36,390 bases of DNA, from NCBI GenBank assembly GCA_905235375.1, contig CAJOLH010000039.1:1-36390 (forward strand), read 5' to 3'. A program made the position numbers and the translations under genes. Source of the stretch: an uncultured Bacteroidales bacterium (GTDB lineage: Bacteria; Bacteroidota; Bacteroidia; Bacteroidales; UBA3663). Every line of letters begins with the position of its first letter. The stretch's first letter is position 1. The notes under the pieces were generated by a model. It saw only the letters and a list, made by a program, of their open reading frames with translations, was not told the origin of the DNA and searched no databases. This document shows positions 22,666 to 33,315 of this stretch, in pieces.

Positions 22666-23376
22666 TTAAGGTTGCAGGGTAAAACCGAGAACCAGGTAGG
22701 CCTTCTGGGAACAGGGGTTGGCCGTCACCTCTCCAAAAATTGGTATGGAGAACGTATCGGTTACCTTAATTCCCTTGGTTGCCCGCAGCGATAGGTTGGT
22801 GACGGCGAACCCGCTGGTGCCGTAGGATGTGGTGGCATAGGGCACTGCACCAACCGTAGCTGCCCATTCGATGGAAGAGAGTTTGAATGGGATAACTGCT
22901 TCCACGTAACTGCTATAGGCTCGATCGCCGTCATCGTTTACGCCATCGTTTCCTGCGAAGTTGGTAAACCACTGTAACGAAGCGAATCCAAAGTCATAGC
23001 CGATGTTGGCTTCGAACAGGTGGTTCGTGCCATGTGCATCGTACTTGAAGTAGCGATTTTTAGGGTCGAGACCACCATCGAACCAGTAGTCGGTTATGCC
23101 GATGTTCAGTCCACCAATGGAGTAGGCGAGCGTCAGGTCGAACTCCTTCGCATCGTCGGGATCGGTCAGCCCGTAGCTGCCCCATGCTGTCAGCGAAAGA
23201 CCTTTGTAGCTCACGCCGAGCGTCGGCTGAATAGCAGCACTACCCAAATCCTGTCCGCGCCAGATGTAGCTGCTTACTACATCTCCACTGACCGTTGTTT
23301 CCACCTTTTCTTCATTCTGAGCGAGGGCGGTGCTGCCAAGCACCAATCCCATAGCAAATAAAACAATCTTTTTCAT
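22666..23376 (-). CDS. Outer-membrane porin-like protein (TorF-like)
   Basis: The 236-residue product has a signal peptide (MKKIVLFAMGLVLGSTALAQ) and a beta-barrel pattern: VSGDVVSSYIWRGQDLGSAAIQPTLG, LSLTAWGSYGLTD, EFDLTLAYSIGGLNIGITDYWF, ending in YLVLGFTLQP. SSYIWRGxxLG...QP is a motif shared with TorF-type putative porins. Its place, 29 bases after amt and before pyrG, suggests it passes ammonium or small nitrogen compounds through the outer membrane; that is inferred from context only. Confidence 0.8.
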   Translation of the reverse strand: MKKIVLFAMGLVLGSTALAQNEEKVETTVSGDVVSSYIWRGQDLGSAAIQPTLGVSYKGLSLTAWGSYGLTDPDDAKEFDLTLAYSIGGLNIGITDYWFDGGLDPKNRYFKYDAHGTNHLFEANIGYDFGFASLQWFTNFAGNDGVNDDGDRAYSSYVEAVIPFKLSSIEWAATVGAVPYATTSYGTSGFAVTNLSLRATKGIKVTDTFSIPIFGEVTANPCSQKAYLVLGFTLQP

Positions 23377-23405
23377 ACCTTAAATAAACTATACCTTTAT
23401 AAATA

Positions 23406-24659
23406 TTAGTTATAGCATGTTTCACCATGCTCATAAATGTCAAGACCCTCGTCCTCGATACGGGCATCGACGCGCAGTCCGTGTAGTTTCTTGATGCCGA
23501 AGAACAGGGCAAAACCGCATGCTGCAGCCCAGAGGTCGATGCAGAGAATGCCCAAGCACTCAGCGCCAAAGAATCCCCATCCGTAGCCATAGAGCGCTCC
23601 GTTCGACGTGGACAGGAGACCCGTCATCAGAGTGCCCAAAATGCCGCACACGCCATGCACTGATGAAGCACCTACTGGATCGTCGATATGCAGGAAATGG
23701 TCGATGAACTCAATGGAAAAGACAAGTACGACACCGCAGACAAGCCCGATGATGACGGATCCCACAGGCGAGACGAGGTCGCATCCTGCCGTGATGCCCA
23801 CAAGGCCAGCCAATATGCCGTTGAGCGTCAACGAAAGCGACGGCTTGCCGTATCTTATCCATGTGGTGAACATTGTGGCCATGCCACCAGCAACTGCAGC
23901 AAGATTGGTGGTCAGAAAAACATGTGAGATGGCTACACGGTTCACTTCACCTGATGCAGCCAGCTGAGAGCCTGGATTGAAGCCGAACCAGCCCATCCAC
24001 AGAATAAACACACCGAGTGCCGCCAAGGCAAGGTTGTGGCCTGGTATGGCGCGGCTCTTGCCGTCCTTGCCGTATTTGCCATGACGCGGACCCAGGAAGA
24101 TGGCACCGACGAGCGCGAGCACTCCACCGACGCTATGAACAATGGCTGAGCCTGCAAAGTCGTGGAACACATCGCCGAACGTGCTCATCATGAAGCTGTC
24201 GGCTGCCTCATTGCAGAGCCAACCGCCGCCCCAGGTCCAGTGTCCTTCGATGGGGTAGATGAACAGCGAGATGAATGCGCTATACACCAAGTACATCGAA
24301 AACTTGGTGCGCTCGGCCATGGCACCGCTGACGATGGTGGCCGAAGTGGCGCAAAAGACGGTCTCGAAGATCAGAAAACCTTCGACGGGCAGTTCGCCGT
24401 TGTAGAAGCTGAGGTCACCCCAGTTGGGCATACCGATGAAACCTGCGCCATCGCTGCCGAACATGAATCCGAATCCCACAAAAAAGAAAAGCAGGGAGCC
24501 GAACATGAAATCGACAAAATTCTTCATCAGGATGTTCACCGTGTTCTTCGAGCGTGTAAAGCCTGCCTCACACAGTGCAAATCCCGGTTGCATCCAGAAA
24601 ACCAATATGGCGGCCAACAGCATCCATACGGTATCGAGTGATAATCCAATTTCGTTCAT
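23406..24659 (-). CDS. amt: Ammonium transporter
   Basis: The 417-residue protein has eleven or so hydrophobic segments and the Amt/MEP/Rh hallmarks: MQPGFALCEAGFTRSKN near the N-terminus, FAGSAIVHSVGG (His175) and SSVHGVCGILGT (His335) as the twin pore histidines, and FNPGSQLA between. It conducts ammonium across the inner membrane. It has no cleavable signal peptide. It lies 63 bases after the P-II gene, the classic glnK-amtB pairing, so the P-II protein probably gates it. Confidence 0.95.
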   Translation of the reverse strand: MNEIGLSLDTVWMLLAAILVFWMQPGFALCEAGFTRSKNTVNILMKNFVDFMFGSLLFFFVGFGFMFGSDGAGFIGMPNWGDLSFYNGELPVEGFLIFETVFCATSATIVSGAMAERTKFSMYLVYSAFISLFIYPIEGHWTWGGGWLCNEAADSFMMSTFGDVFHDFAGSAIVHSVGGVLALVGAIFLGPRHGKYGKDGKSRAIPGHNLALAALGVFILWMGWFGFNPGSQLAASGEVNRVAISHVFLTTNLAAVAGGMATMFTTWIRYGKPSLSLTLNGILAGLVGITAGCDLVSPVGSVIIGLVCGVVLVFSIEFIDHFLHIDDPVGASSVHGVCGILGTLMTGLLSTSNGALYGYGWGFFGAECLGILCIDLWAAACGFALFFGIKKLHGLRVDARIEDEGLDIYEHGETCYN

Positions 24660-24722
24660 AATCTGATAAATTTAAACAATACCTTAATAACTTAATAAAT
24701 AATACCTAAAAAACTCTCGACC

Positions 24723-25070
24723 TCATTTCTTGTCTCTGAGCACGGTGTCGCCATTCTCGCCTGTACGAATGGAATATGTATCGATGACGTCGCTTACAAA
24801 GATGCGTCCATCCCCGATTTCTCCGGTGTGAGCTACCCGAAGAATCACCTTGACCGTTTGTTCCAGGAAGATGTCGCGGCAAACGATGGTGATGGCGACA
24901 CGTTCGATGACGTCTGTCGAGTACTGGACACCACGATAGATGCGTTCCTGTCGGCTCTGCCCGATACCATGCACGTCGTGATATTCAAACCAGTTGATGT
25001 CGGACGAAAGAAGTGCCTCCTTGACTTCTTCAAACTTGGTCTTACGGATAATTGCTTCAATCTTCTTCAT
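24723..25070 (-). CDS. glnB: Nitrogen regulatory protein P-II
   Basis: The 115-residue protein is normal length. MKKIEAIIRKTKFEEVKEAL is the typical start. The T-loop region is QERIYRGVQY, with Tyr at 45 and 50 (equivalent to Tyr46 and the modifiable Tyr51 of E. coli GlnB), and the B-loop is TGEIGDGRIF (82-91). The loop before it (WFEYHDVHGIGQSR) is one residue shorter and differs from the enteric proteins. It senses 2-oxoglutarate and ADP/ATP and controls partners by contact. Linkage to amt suggests a GlnK-type job. First gene of the leftward unit; whether it is uridylylated cannot be read from sequence. Confidence 0.93.
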   Translation of the reverse strand: MKKIEAIIRKTKFEEVKEALLSSDINWFEYHDVHGIGQSRQERIYRGVQYSTDVIERVAITIVCRDIFLEQTVKVILRVAHTGEIGDGRIFVSDVIDTYSIRTGENGDTVLRDKK

Positions 25071-25113
25071 AAATTCTTGATTTTTTTGTTATACATTTTG
25101 AACATGTTCGGTG

Positions 25114-25121
25114 CAAAAGTA
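25114..25121 (-). promoter_or_regulatory. -7 element of the P-II/amt promoter
   Basis: TACTTTTG on the minus strand, 43 bases before the glnB start. A TTTG at 25147-25144 is 22 bases upstream, slightly long for -33. It forms, with the gltB promoter, a divergent control region (25071-25338). Confidence 0.55.
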
Positions 25122-25263
25122 TGGTATTTTGCAATAGATTGTTCAAAAATGATTGCAAATTGATTGAATATTCCTTATTTTTATCATTAATTGTATGTGA
25201 TTTGCTTAGTTTGATTAGCAAAATAAAACAATAAATCGGCAAATTTGAAAATATTGAAAGTAA

Positions 25264-25298
25264 TTTGATTGATATTCGAACAAATTGAAATATCTTTG
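25264..25298 (+). promoter_or_regulatory. gltB promoter
   Basis: TATCTTTG at 25291-25298 fits TAnnTTTG; TTTG at 25264-25267 is 23 bases upstream, longer than usual. It is 40 bases before the gltB ATG. The AT-rich stretch 25150-25290 between the two promoters is where a shared nitrogen regulator would be expected; I see no clear operator palindrome. Confidence 0.6.
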
Positions 25299-25338
25299 CA
25301 GCGGAAATAAGCATATAGTCAATTAAATTTAAGTATAT

Positions 25339-28300
25339 ATGGCAAAAAGTAATCAAAATGCGCAGGGACTCTATCAGAGAGACTACGAACACGATGCCTG
25401 TGGTGTCGGAATGATAGTAAACATCCATGCAGGCAAGAGCCACGAACTGGTGGATAATGCATTGCATGTGCTTGAGAACATGCGTCACCGTGGAGCGGAG
25501 GTCGGAAAAGACGGCGATGGAGCTGGAATTATGATCCAGATTCCGCATGAGTTCATTTTGCTTCAAGGTATTCCGGTGCCTGAAAAGGGCAAGTACGGGA
25601 CTGGACTGGTGTTCCTGCCCAAGGATGAGCAAGCACAAAGTGAGATACTGAGCATAATGATAGAGGAGATAGAACGGGAAGGCCTGCAACTTATGCATTT
25701 GCGTACGGTGCCTACCAATCCCGACTGCTTGGGAGAACGGTCGTTGTCAACCGAACCTGCTATCAGGCAAGTCTTCATCACTGGTGTGAAAGAAGAAGAC
25801 TTGGAAGCGTTCCCACGCACATTATATATAATAAGAAAGAAGATTGAACGTCGGGTGAAGCATCCGGATTTCTATATTTGTTCGCTTTCGAACTCGAACA
25901 TGATATACAAAGGGATGTTGTCATCAATGCAGGTGCGTCAGTATTTCACCGACTTGAGTAATCCTTACCTGACGAGTGGATTGGCGCTGGTACATTCACG
26001 GTTCAGCACCAACACATTCCCCACCTGGTCGTTGGCCCAGCCATTCCGATTGCTGGCACATAATGGCGAGATCAATACCATCCGTGGCAATCGGGGATGG
26101 ATGCAAGCGCGTGAGTCGGTTCTGAGCAGCGATGCTTTGGGTGACATCAGTCGCATTACCCCCATCATTCAGCCGCAGATGTCAGATTCGGCTTCGCTCG
26201 ACAATGTATTGGAGTTTCTGGTGATGAGCGGTCTGTCTCTTCCCCATGCCATGAGTGTGCTGGTGCCGGAGTCGTTCAACGACAAGAACCCCATCAGCGA
26301 GGACCTGAAGGCATACTACGAATATCACTCCATCTTGATGGAGCCGTGGGATGGTCCGGCTGCACTGCTGTTCTCCGACGGACGTTTTGCGGGAGGTATG
26401 CTTGACCGCAATGGCTTGAGACCCGCACGTTATGTGATCACGACGAATGGTACGATGGTGGTTGCCTCAGAGGTAGGCGTAATGGATTTCGACCCGACAA
26501 AGATTGCTGAGAAGGGAAGGCTGCAGCCTGGAAAGATTCTGCTTGTCGATACACAGGAGGGTAAGATCTACTATGATGGGGAGATCAAGCAGCAGCTTGC
26601 TTCAGAGCACCCTTATCGACAATGGCTTTCGACCAACCGCATCCAGTTGGAGAAGCTGAAGAGCGGCCGGCATGTCGAAAATGGCATGAAAGATCTGCTG
26701 AAGAAGGAAATGATATTCGGCTACACCGAAGAGGCAATCTCAGCCACCATCATTCCTATGGCCACGACGGGGCAGGAGCCAACAGCGTCGATGGGCAATG
26801 ATACGCCATTGGCAGTGCTGAGCGACAGGCCGCAAGTGTTCTTCAACTACTTCCGCCAGCAGTTTGCGCAGGTGACCAACCCTGCCATCGACTCCATTCG
26901 TGAGGAACTGGTGATGTCGCTGACCGAATATATCGGGCGTGTGGGTACAGGCATCCTGACTCCCGACGAGACGAACTGCAAGATGGTGCGTCTGCCGCAT
27001 CCGATTCTGAACAACACTGAGCTGGACATCCTTTGCAACATCCGCTACAAGGGCTTCAACACCATTAAGCTGCCGATGCTCTTCACCGATGACCTGAAGT
27101 CCTCGCTCGACCAGCTCTGCAAACGCGCCGAGCAGTCGGTGGATGAAGGGTACAACTACATCATCCTGACCGACCGCGATGTGGATGAGCAGCACGTGGC
27201 AATCCCGAGCCTTCTGGCAGTGAGTGCCGTCCATCACTATCTGATCAGTGTGGGCAAGCGTGTGCAGACGGCATTGATTGTAGAATCCGGCGAGATTCAT
27301 GAGACGATGCACGCTGCGTTGCTGCTGGGCTATGGCGCTTCGGCTTTGTGCCCCTACATGACTTTTGCCATCTTGGATGACCTCGTAAAGCGCGGTAAGA
27401 TTCAGGAAGACTATGCCACGGCTGAGACCAACTACATCAAGGCGGTGAAGAAAGGCCTGTTCAAGATTATGGCGAAGATGGGCATTTCGACTATTCGCAG
27501 CTATCGAGGGGCAAAGATCTTCGAAAGCATCGGACTCTCAGAATCGTTGTTGAAGACCTATTTCGGAACGGAAGTGAGCACAATCGGAGGCATCGGGCTT
27601 GAAAAGATTGCCGCTGATGCGAAGGCAAGGCATCGTTCGGGTCATGAGGTCGTGCGATTGCCCAATCTGGGACAGTTCCATTGGCGCAAGGACGGCATCA
27701 GGCATGCCTGGAATCCGGAGACCATCGCCACGCTGCAACTGGCGACGCGCACAGGCAGCTATGCGAAGTTCAAGGAATTCACCAGATTGGTGGATCAGAA
27801 GAAGGATCCCATCTTCATCCGCGATTTCATGGATTTCCGAAGGAATCCTATCCCTATCGACGAGGTGGAGCCAGTCAGCGAGATCGTGAAGCACTTCGTG
27901 ACCGGAGCCATGAGTTTCGGCGCATTGAGCAAGGAGGCGCACGAAGCCATCTGCTTGGCCATGAACAAACTTGGCACACGTTCGAATACAGGCGAGGGCG
28001 GCGAGGATTCGGCGCGTTATCATACCGCTGTTGATGGCATCTCGCTATCGAGCAAGACCAAGCAGGTCGCCAGTGGCCGTTTCGGCGTGACAACAGAATA
28101 TCTGGTGAATGCCGAGGAGATACAGATCAAGGTAGCACAGGGTGCCAAGCCGGGCGAAGGTGGACAACTACCAGGCTTCAAGGTGAATGAAGTGATTGCC
28201 AAGACAAGACATTCCATACCGGGCATTTCGCTCATTTCCCCTCCTCCGCATCACGATATCTACTCCATTGAAGATCTGGCACAACTGATTTTCGACCTGA

Positions 28301-29805
28301 AGAATGTCAATCCGACGGCGGCTGTCAGCGTGAAGCTTGTGGCCGAGAGCGGAGTCGGGACGATAGCTGCAGGCGTAGCCAAAGCAAAAGCCGACCTCAT
28401 CGTCATCTCGGGAGCTGAGGGCGGTACAGGAGCCTCGCCAGCCTCAAGTATGCGTTTCGCAGGCATCTCGCCGGAGATCGGTCTGAGCGAAACCCAGCAG
28501 ACTCTGGTGCGCAACGGACTGCGTTCGCGAGTGAGGCTGCAGGTGGATGGTCAGCTGAAGACAGGACGCGACATTGTGCTGATGGCTTTGCTGGGTGCGG
28601 ATGAGTTCGGATTCGGAACGACCGTGCTGATCGTGCTGGGCTGTGTGATGATGCGCAAGTGCAATCTCAACACCTGTCCGATGGGTGTGGCCACCCAGAA
28701 TCCAGAATTGCGCAAGCATTTCATGGGGCGTTACGAATATCTGGTGAACTACTTTACGTTCCTTGCAGAAGAAGTGCGTGAGTACCTGGCAGCAATGGGG
28801 TATCGCTCGCTGAACGACATTGTCGGTCGAACCGATCTGATACAGCCCCAAGCCTCTGCGCTTGACTTCGGACGCCTGCTGCACAAGGAGGATGACCCGC
28901 ACAAGGAGGATGGCCTACTGCACTTTGTGGGCAATATCCGAGAGCCGGCAATCCCATTGGGTATGCAGGGGGCAGTGCTCGACCAGCAGATGCTGGCTGC
29001 GGCAGCCAAGGCGCTGGATACCATGGAGGAAGTTGCATTAGACTATGCCATTCGTAACACCGACCGTGCCACAGGAGCGATGCTCTCGGGTGCGATTGCC
29101 AAACGCTATGGTCAGGAGGGTTTGCCTGACGATACGATTAACGTCCGCTTCAAGGGTTCGGCAGGACAGTCGTTCGGAGCATTCCTTGTCCATGGCATCA
29201 GTTTCAAGCTTGAAGGCGAAACCAACGACTATTTCGCCAAAGGTCTGTCGGGTGGTCGCATCGCCATCCTGCCTCCGACACGCTGTAATTTCGCTGCTGA
29301 AGATAATATCATCGCTGGCAATACGGGGCTTTATGGAGCCACTTCGGGCGAACTCTACATCAATGGCCGCGTAGGAGAGCGCTTTGGCGTTCGCAACTCA
29401 GGAGCCATCGCAGTTATCGAGGGAGCAGGCGACCATTGCTGCGAGTACATGACCGGTGGTCGCGTGGTCGTTCTCGGCGAGACGGGTCGCAACTTTGCTG
29501 CCGGCATGACAGGCGGAGTGGCTTACGTCTATGACCGTCGTCACTCGTTCGACTACTTCTGCAACATGGACATGGTCGAAATCAACCTCGTGGAGGATAG
29601 TGTCTCACGCAAGGAGTTGCACGAACTGATTCGTCAGCATTACCGCTTTACAGGGTCGAAGCTGGCTCTCCGTATGCTTGACGACTGGCCGCATTATATC
29701 GAGGACTTTATTCAGGTGGTGCCCATCGAATACAAGCGCGTCCTCCAAGAGGAACAGATGGCCAAGTTGCGTCAGAAGATTGCGGATATCCAGCGTGATT
29801 ATTGA
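25339..29805 (+). CDS. gltB: Glutamate synthase, large (alpha) subunit
   Basis: The 1488-residue product has normal length. A 20-residue propeptide (ending DYEHDA) precedes Cys21, the nucleophile of the class II glutaminase domain (21 to about 430; HSRFSTNTFPTWSLAQPFR, HNGEINTIRGN). The central domain and the FMN-binding synthase domain follow (GEGGEDSARYHT, KPGEGGQLPG, SGAEGGTGASPASS), with CVMMRKCNLNTCP at about 1102-1114 binding the 3Fe-4S cluster, and the GXGXG beta-helix domain closes the protein. With GltD it makes two glutamates from glutamine and 2-oxoglutarate. First gene of the rightward unit. Confidence 0.96.
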   Translation: MAKSNQNAQGLYQRDYEHDACGVGMIVNIHAGKSHELVDNALHVLENMRHRGAEVGKDGDGAGIMIQIPHEFILLQGIPVPEKGKYGTGLVFLPKDEQAQSEILSIMIEEIEREGLQLMHLRTVPTNPDCLGERSLSTEPAIRQVFITGVKEEDLEAFPRTLYIIRKKIERRVKHPDFYICSLSNSNMIYKGMLSSMQVRQYFTDLSNPYLTSGLALVHSRFSTNTFPTWSLAQPFRLLAHNGEINTIRGNRGWMQARESVLSSDALGDISRITPIIQPQMSDSASLDNVLEFLVMSGLSLPHAMSVLVPESFNDKNPISEDLKAYYEYHSILMEPWDGPAALLFSDGRFAGGMLDRNGLRPARYVITTNGTMVVASEVGVMDFDPTKIAEKGRLQPGKILLVDTQEGKIYYDGEIKQQLASEHPYRQWLSTNRIQLEKLKSGRHVENGMKDLLKKEMIFGYTEEAISATIIPMATTGQEPTASMGNDTPLAVLSDRPQVFFNYFRQQFAQVTNPAIDSIREELVMSLTEYIGRVGTGILTPDETNCKMVRLPHPILNNTELDILCNIRYKGFNTIKLPMLFTDDLKSSLDQLCKRAEQSVDEGYNYIILTDRDVDEQHVAIPSLLAVSAVHHYLISVGKRVQTALIVESGEIHETMHAALLLGYGASALCPYMTFAILDDLVKRGKIQEDYATAETNYIKAVKKGLFKIMAKMGISTIRSYRGAKIFESIGLSESLLKTYFGTEVSTIGGIGLEKIAADAKARHRSGHEVVRLPNLGQFHWRKDGIRHAWNPETIATLQLATRTGSYAKFKEFTRLVDQKKDPIFIRDFMDFRRNPIPIDEVEPVSEIVKHFVTGAMSFGALSKEAHEAICLAMNKLGTRSNTGEGGEDSARYHTAVDGISLSSKTKQVASGRFGVTTEYLVNAEEIQIKVAQGAKPGEGGQLPGFKVNEVIAKTRHSIPGISLISPPPHHDIYSIEDLAQLIFDLKNVNPTAAVSVKLVAESGVGTIAAGVAKAKADLIVISGAEGGTGASPASSMRFAGISPEIGLSETQQTLVRNGLRSRVRLQVDGQLKTGRDIVLMALLGADEFGFGTTVLIVLGCVMMRKCNLNTCPMGVATQNPELRKHFMGRYEYLVNYFTFLAEEVREYLAAMGYRSLNDIVGRTDLIQPQASALDFGRLLHKEDDPHKEDGLLHFVGNIREPAIPLGMQGAVLDQQMLAAAAKALDTMEEVALDYAIRNTDRATGAMLSGAIAKRYGQEGLPDDTINVRFKGSAGQSFGAFLVHGISFKLEGETNDYFAKGLSGGRIAILPPTRCNFAAEDNIIAGNTGLYGATSGELYINGRVGERFGVRNSGAIAVIEGAGDHCCEYMTGGRVVVLGETGRNFAAGMTGGVAYVYDRRHSFDYFCNMDMVEINLVEDSVSRKELHELIRQHYRFTGSKLALRMLDDWPHYIEDFIQVVPIEYKRVLQEEQMAKLRQKIADIQRDY

Positions 29806-29853
29806 GGTTGTCAGGTTTTGAAAATTGTATATGAACTTATAATATTAGAAAAT

Positions 29854-31200
29854 ATGGGAAATCCAAAAGCATTCTTGGAGATACGGCGTCAGGAGGCAGG
29901 ATATCGACCGATACACGATAGGATACATGATTTTGGCGAAGTGGAACAGACGCTCAATACCCGTGAACGAAGGCAGCAGGCTTCGCGTTGCATGGATTGC
30001 GGAGTGCCCTTTTGCCACTGGGCCTGTCCCTTGGGCAACAAGCCGCCGGAATGGAACGATGCGCTCTATCGCGGTGACTGGGAACTCGCCTACCAGCTGC
30101 TTTCAGCCACCAATCCTTTCCCCGAATTTACGGGACGTGTCTGCCCCGCTTTGTGCGAAAAGGCTTGTGTACTCAACCTCATCCTGCACGAGCCTACCAC
30201 CAATCGCGAGGACGAGGCTGCCATCGCTGAGGCAGCGTTTCGCGAGGGCTTCATACCGCTGCATAATCCAGTCAGGAATGGCAGGGCAGTGGCAGTGGTA
30301 GGCGCTGGCCCTGCAGGACTGGCTGCTGCCGACAGGTTGAACCATCTGGGTTACCGGGTCACTGTCTTCGAGAAGAACGAGGCAGCAGGAGGTCTGTTGC
30401 GCTACGGCATTCCGAATTTCAAGTTGGGCAAGGTCATCATCGACCGTCGGCTTCGTCTTCTGGAGACGGAGGGCATCAGTTTCAGGTATGGCGAAGAGGT
30501 GCGTTGCGATGCAGACTTTGCGCGGCAATATGATGCGGTCATCGTTGCTACGGGAACACCCACTGCCCGCGATCTCAAGGTTCCCGGGCGAGAGCTCAAA
30601 GGCGTTCACTTTGCACTCGAACTGCTCAGTCAGCAGAACCGTGTGCTCGCTGGACAAGAGTTTTCGCGTGACGAACGCATCACGGCAAAGGGCAAGGACG
30701 TGCTCGTCATTGGTGGTGGCGACACGGGCAGCGACTGCATCGGCACAGCACACCGGCAAGGGTGCCGCAGCGTCACCCAGATTGAGATTATGCCACGTCC
30801 CGTCGAGGGTCCTGACGACCCCAGGAATCCATGGCCGAAGTATCCGCGCACACTCAAGACCACTTCGAGCCACGAGGAGGGCTGTACGCGACGGTGGAAC
30901 ATCAATACGCTGGAGTTCCTCGGCAAGGACGGACAGCTGACTGGTGTAAGGGTGCAAGAGATCGACTGGCAGCCCAATCCTGAGGGCGGACGTCCGACGA
31001 TGGTTGCAAAAGGGGAGCCGGAGATCATCAAGGCAGAAATGGCGCTGCTGGCCATGGGGTTCCTCAAGCCCGAGCACCCCGACTATCCCGACAATGTCTT
31101 CGTCTGTGGTGATGCCGCCAATGGAGCTTCGCTGGTGGTGCGGGCGATGGCCAGCGGCATCGAAACTGCACAAAAGGTAAATGAATTCCTGACCCGATGA
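29854..31200 (+). CDS. gltD: Glutamate synthase, small (beta) subunit
   Basis: The ATG at 29854 ([19 protein letters not shown]) is preferred over the upstream TTG at 29818; it gives 448 residues. The N-terminal Cys motifs [14 protein letters not shown] and [11 protein letters not shown] bind 4Fe-4S clusters. [24 protein letters not shown] is the FAD-binding and [19 protein letters not shown] the NADPH-binding fold. It feeds electrons from NADPH to GltB. It starts 48 bases after gltB and overlaps dapF by four bases. Confidence 0.95.
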   Translation: MGNPKAFLEIRRQEAGYRPIHDRIHDFGEVEQTLNTRERRQQASRCMDCGVPFCHWACPLGNKPPEWNDALYRGDWELAYQLLSATNPFPEFTGRVCPALCEKACVLNLILHEPTTNREDEAAIAEAAFREGFIPLHNPVRNGRAVAVVGAGPAGLAAADRLNHLGYRVTVFEKNEAAGGLLRYGIPNFKLGKVIIDRRLRLLETEGISFRYGEEVRCDADFARQYDAVIVATGTPTARDLKVPGRELKGVHFALELLSQQNRVLAGQEFSRDERITAKGKDVLVIGGGDTGSDCIGTAHRQGCRSVTQIEIMPRPVEGPDDPRNPWPKYPRTLKTTSSHEEGCTRRWNINTLEFLGKDGQLTGVRVQEIDWQPNPEGGRPTMVAKGEPEIIKAEMALLAMGFLKPEHPDYPDNVFVCGDAANGASLVVRAMASGIETAQKVNEFLTR

Positions 31201-32021
31201 GCAAGATACGATTCACCAAGATGCACGGCTGCGGCAACGACTACATCTACGTCGATACCAGCCGCTTCCCGATTGAGGACCCCAGCGGGATGGCAATCCG
31301 ATGGAGCGACCGGCATAAGGGGATTGGCAGCGACGGTCTGGTACTGATCGGCGCGTCACCTGTCGAAGAGGCCGACTTCTCCATGCGAATCTTCAATGCA
31401 GATGGCAGTGAGGCGATGATGTGCGGCAATGCCTCGCGCTGCATCGGAAAGTACGTTTTCGAACGTGGGTTGACACGCAAGACCGAAATACGTCTGTGGA
31501 CACGTTCGGGTGTGAAGCTGCTGCGCCTCCATGTCGTTGCCAACCAGGTGGAGAGCGTCACGGTGGATATGGGCGAACCTCGGTTGACCGATCCTGCACA
31601 GTTTCGACCGATGTTAGACCTTCCTGCGGGAACATTCGTCTCGATGGGCAATCCCCACTACGTCATCTTCACCGATGACGTGGATCAGGTAGAGAGGCGA
31701 GGGCAGCAGCTTGAGTATCACCCGGCATTTCCCCAACGCTGCAACATCGAGTTTGCGCACGTCGTTGGCACTTGCCCTGACGCTACCGATGCCATCTGCA
31801 TACGCACCCGTGTGTGGGAACGGGGCAGCGGCATCACCCAGGCCTGCGGCACCGGAGCCTGTGCTACCACGGTCGCTGCTTGTCTCACGGGGCACGCTTC
31901 CCGTCGTTGCGCCATCGAGATGGATGGAGGCACACTCTGCATCGACTGGCGCCGTTCGGACAATCATCTTTATATGACGGGTCCGGCAGCATTCGTATTC
32001 AATGGGGAAATTGAAATCTGA
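31197..32021 (+). CDS. dapF: Diaminopimelate epimerase
   Basis: The 274-residue enzyme begins [18 protein letters not shown]. The two catalytic cysteines are Cys76 ([16 protein letters not shown]) and Cys217 ([12 protein letters not shown]). It interconverts LL- and meso-diaminopimelate for lysine and peptidoglycan. The ATG overlaps the gltD TGA (ATGA), and dapL follows 11 bases later, so the last two DAP steps are coupled to glutamate synthesis. Confidence 0.95.
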   Translation: MSKIRFTKMHGCGNDYIYVDTSRFPIEDPSGMAIRWSDRHKGIGSDGLVLIGASPVEEADFSMRIFNADGSEAMMCGNASRCIGKYVFERGLTRKTEIRLWTRSGVKLLRLHVVANQVESVTVDMGEPRLTDPAQFRPMLDLPAGTFVSMGNPHYVIFTDDVDQVERRGQQLEYHPAFPQRCNIEFAHVVGTCPDATDAICIRTRVWERGSGITQACGTGACATTVAACLTGHASRRCAIEMDGGTLCIDWRRSDNHLYMTGPAAFVFNGEIEI

Positions 32022-32032
32022 ATCAAAGAATT

Positions 32033-33274
32033 ATGGCATTCGTAAACGAAAACTTTCTGGGACTCTCGTCGGGCTATCTTTTTGCCGACATTGCCAAGCG
32101 TGTCAACGCCTTCCGATCCACGCATCCCGACACCAAAGTCATCAGCCTGGGCATCGGCGATGTGACGCAGCCCCTTTGTCCCTCCGTCATCCGTGCCATG
32201 CACAAGGCTGTCGATGAGCTGGCATCAGCCTCGGGCTTCCGAGGGTATGGTCCCGAGCAGGGCTATGGGTTCCTGCGCGAGGCAATAGCCCAGCACGACT
32301 TCTTCATGCACGACATTCCCATCGATGCGGGCGAGATCTTTGTCAACGATGGTGCGAAGTCCGACACGGGCAACATTCAGGAACTTCTCGGCAGGGAGTG
32401 CGTTGTGGGTGTCAGCGACCCAATCTATCCCGTCTATATCGACAGTAATGTGATGGCGGGACGTGCAGGGACGAAACTTCCCGATGGCCGTTGGTCGAAC
32501 ATCCTTTATATGCCCTGTACCGCCGAAAACGGCTTTGTGCCGCCTGTCCCCCATGGTCGGCACGTCGATGTGGTCTATCTCTGTTATCCCAACAATCCGA
32601 CGGGCGCTGTTATCAGTCGGAAGGAGCTGGAGCGATGGGTGAACTTTGCGCTGGAGGACGATGTGCTGATACTCTACGATGCCGCCTATCATGCCTACAT
32701 CCGCGATGCGGACATCCCACGCAGCATCTACGAGATAGCCGATGCCCGTCGTTGCGCTATCGAGTTCCATTCCTTCTCGAAGACAGCAGGATTCACGGGC
32801 GTGCGTTGCGGCTATACGATTGTGCCGAAGGAGGTGACGGCTGCCACTCGTCGGGGTGAGCGCATCCCGCTTGGCTCCCTCTGGAACCGTCGCCAATGCA
32901 CAAAGTTCAATGGTGCGAGCTACATTTCGCAGCGTGCAGCCGAAGCCATCTATTCGCCAGAGGGGGAACGGGAGGTGAAGGCAACAATCGACTACTATAT
33001 GTCGAATGCTGACCGTATGCTTGCGATGCTCAGCCGACTGGGCTTCGACTGCTATGGCGGCAGGAATGCACCCTATATTTGGATGCGCACGCCCGACGGT
33101 ATGTCATCGTGGCAGTTCTTCGAGGCATTGCTTCACGATGCGGGTGTCGTCTGCACGCCAGGCGTCGGCTTCGGACCGGCTGGCGAAGGATATGTCAGGC
33201 TGACGGCTTTCAGCAATCATGAAGATACGCAGGAAGCCTTGTGCAGAATCGAAAAGTGGAGAAGCAACAAATGA
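32033..33274 (+). CDS. dapL: LL-diaminopimelate aminotransferase
   Basis: The 413 residues match DapL. SLGIGDVTQPLCPSV near residue 38, FRGYGPEQGYGFLREAIA, and CYPNNPTGA are fold I aminotransferase motifs typical of this family; Lys250 in EFHSFSKTAGFTGVRCGY binds PLP. It makes LL-DAP from tetrahydrodipicolinate with glutamate as amino donor, bypassing the succinylase or acetylase routes. That explains its place beside GOGAT and dapF. glnN starts 41 bases downstream. Confidence 0.95.
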   Translation: MAFVNENFLGLSSGYLFADIAKRVNAFRSTHPDTKVISLGIGDVTQPLCPSVIRAMHKAVDELASASGFRGYGPEQGYGFLREAIAQHDFFMHDIPIDAGEIFVNDGAKSDTGNIQELLGRECVVGVSDPIYPVYIDSNVMAGRAGTKLPDGRWSNILYMPCTAENGFVPPVPHGRHVDVVYLCYPNNPTGAVISRKELERWVNFALEDDVLILYDAAYHAYIRDADIPRSIYEIADARRCAIEFHSFSKTAGFTGVRCGYTIVPKEVTAATRRGERIPLGSLWNRRQCTKFNGASYISQRAAEAIYSPEGEREVKATIDYYMSNADRMLAMLSRLGFDCYGGRNAPYIWMRTPDGMSSWQFFEALLHDAGVVCTPGVGFGPAGEGYVRLTAFSNHEDTQEALCRIEKWRSNK

Positions 33275-33315
33275 TAAACAATATTTTCTAATTAACCCTC
33301 AATAAAAAAGTGATT

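Noticed and set aside
30103..31173. 356-codon frame antisense to gltD
   Set aside because: Shadow frame; GltD cysteine and nucleotide-binding motifs fix the coding strand.
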